Part shown: positions 14,558 through 14,904 of the stretch, in pieces
Numbering within the stretch: position 1 is the stretch's first letter
How the letters are laid out: every line of letters starts with the position of its first letter
DNA from: Thermoplasmata archaeon
Lineage (GTDB): Archaea; Thermoplasmatota; Thermoplasmata; Thermoplasmatales; Thermoplasmataceae
Length of the DNA: 14,904 bases
Assembly (NCBI GenBank): GCA_021826835.1
Contig: JAKAYH010000018.1
Location: forward strand, 1 to 14,904
Reading direction: 5' to 3'
Notes under the pieces: model-generated
Databases searched by the model: none
Seen by the model: the letters and a program-made list of their open reading frames with translations, nothing else
Told to the model about the DNA's origin: nothing
Program-made: the position numbers and the translations under genes

Positions 14558-14904
14558 TTGGCAAATGGAGAAAATGCAGGAACAAAGCTGAAGAACGACA
14601 GGGAAAAATTCCGCTGGTCAGACAGTAAGTATAAGAAGAGAATATTACAGCTAAAGAAAAAGAGTGATCCGCTTGAGGGTGCACCACAGGCAAGGGGAAT
14701 CGTTATTGAAAAGATTGGTATTGAAGCAAAACAGCCCAATTCAGCCATAAGAAAGTGCGTCAAACTTCAGCTTATTAAGAATGGAAGGCAAATAACAGCT
14801 TTCGCACCAGGAGATGGTGCAATAAATTACATTGATGAACATGATGAAGTTCTCGTTGAAGGAATAAGGGGAAGACAGGGAAGAAGTAAGGGAGATATCC
14901 CAGG
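14558..14904 (+). CDS. rps12: Small-subunit ribosomal protein uS12, archaeal type (3' end outside window)
   Basis: The first 115 codons of an expected roughly 140. S12 sits at the decoding centre of the 30S subunit. The translation runs [20 protein letters not shown], then [19 protein letters not shown], then [21 protein letters not shown], then [21 protein letters not shown], then KGDIP, matching archaeal S12 along its whole length, with the conserved [10 protein letters not shown] loop. The start is TTG at 14558, as no in-frame ATG is near and a strong Shine-Dalgarno precedes it. The gene probably opens a str-type operon (rps7 and elongation factor 2 would be expected next), but that lies outside the window. 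Upstream neighbours here are the zinc-ribbon membrane proteins rather than RNA polymerase/nusA genes. Confidence 0.96.
   Translation, partial: MANGENAGTKLKNDREKFRWSDSKYKKRILQLKKKSDPLEGAPQARGIVIEKIGIEAKQPNSAIRKCVKLQLIKNGRQITAFAPGDGAINYIDEHDEVLVEGIRGRQGRSKGDIP

Noticed and set aside
1..14904. CRISPR arrays, long direct repeats, complete insertion sequences, integrase genes
   Set aside because: None was seen on reading both strands; the only mobile-element traces are the istB remnant and the possible tRNA-end copy.

Overview
The window looks like a piece of an archaeal chromosome, most likely from the Thermoplasmatales or a close relative. It carries egsA (sn-glycerol-1-phosphate dehydrogenase, the enzyme that sets archaeal lipid stereochemistry), an archaeal-type ribosomal protein S12, UPF0179, an archaeal OBG/YchF-like GTPase with a TGS domain, and a tRNA-Val without encoded CCA. 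DNA is AT-rich. Most first genes have a TATA-like box about 25-30 bases before the start codon and no Shine-Dalgarno (leaderless or nearly leaderless transcripts), as reported for Thermoplasma relatives. The order-level assignment is inference.

Left part (1-8240) is accessory. It holds an N-terminally truncated IS21-type istB remnant (1-295, cut by the window edge), an ammonium transporter gene (amt), a decayed membrane-protein gene (about 2007-2459), and two AbiEi/AbiEii-type toxin-antitoxin modules placed back to back. Module A is on the minus strand, antitoxin first. Module B is on the plus strand, toxin first, and its toxin has lost the second Asp of the DxD motif. The 690 bases between them contain a possible broken reading frame. 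Next come a two-gene minus-strand operon (unknown 83-residue protein plus a retropepsin-like aspartic protease), a HicBA toxin-antitoxin pair and an AhpD/carboxymuconolactone-decarboxylase-like protein. The stretch with HicBA and the AhpD-like gene lies between the 3' end of tRNA-Val(GAC) and a diverged 17-base copy of that same tRNA 3' end. This is what a decayed tRNA-targeted insertion would look like.

Right part (8242-14904) is mostly housekeeping and all protein genes are on the plus strand: a plant-type asparaginase/isoaspartyl peptidase, then the tight run egsA - UPF0179 - OBG-family GTPase, a small membrane protein, two tandem paralogous zinc-ribbon membrane proteins, and the 5' part of rps12 with a TTG start and a good Shine-Dalgarno.

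Points most worth a second look are the D-to-Y toxin with an intact partner, the mirrored AbiE-like modules, the tRNA-bounded HicBA segment, the aspartic protease operon, and the duplicated zinc-ribbon membrane proteins.
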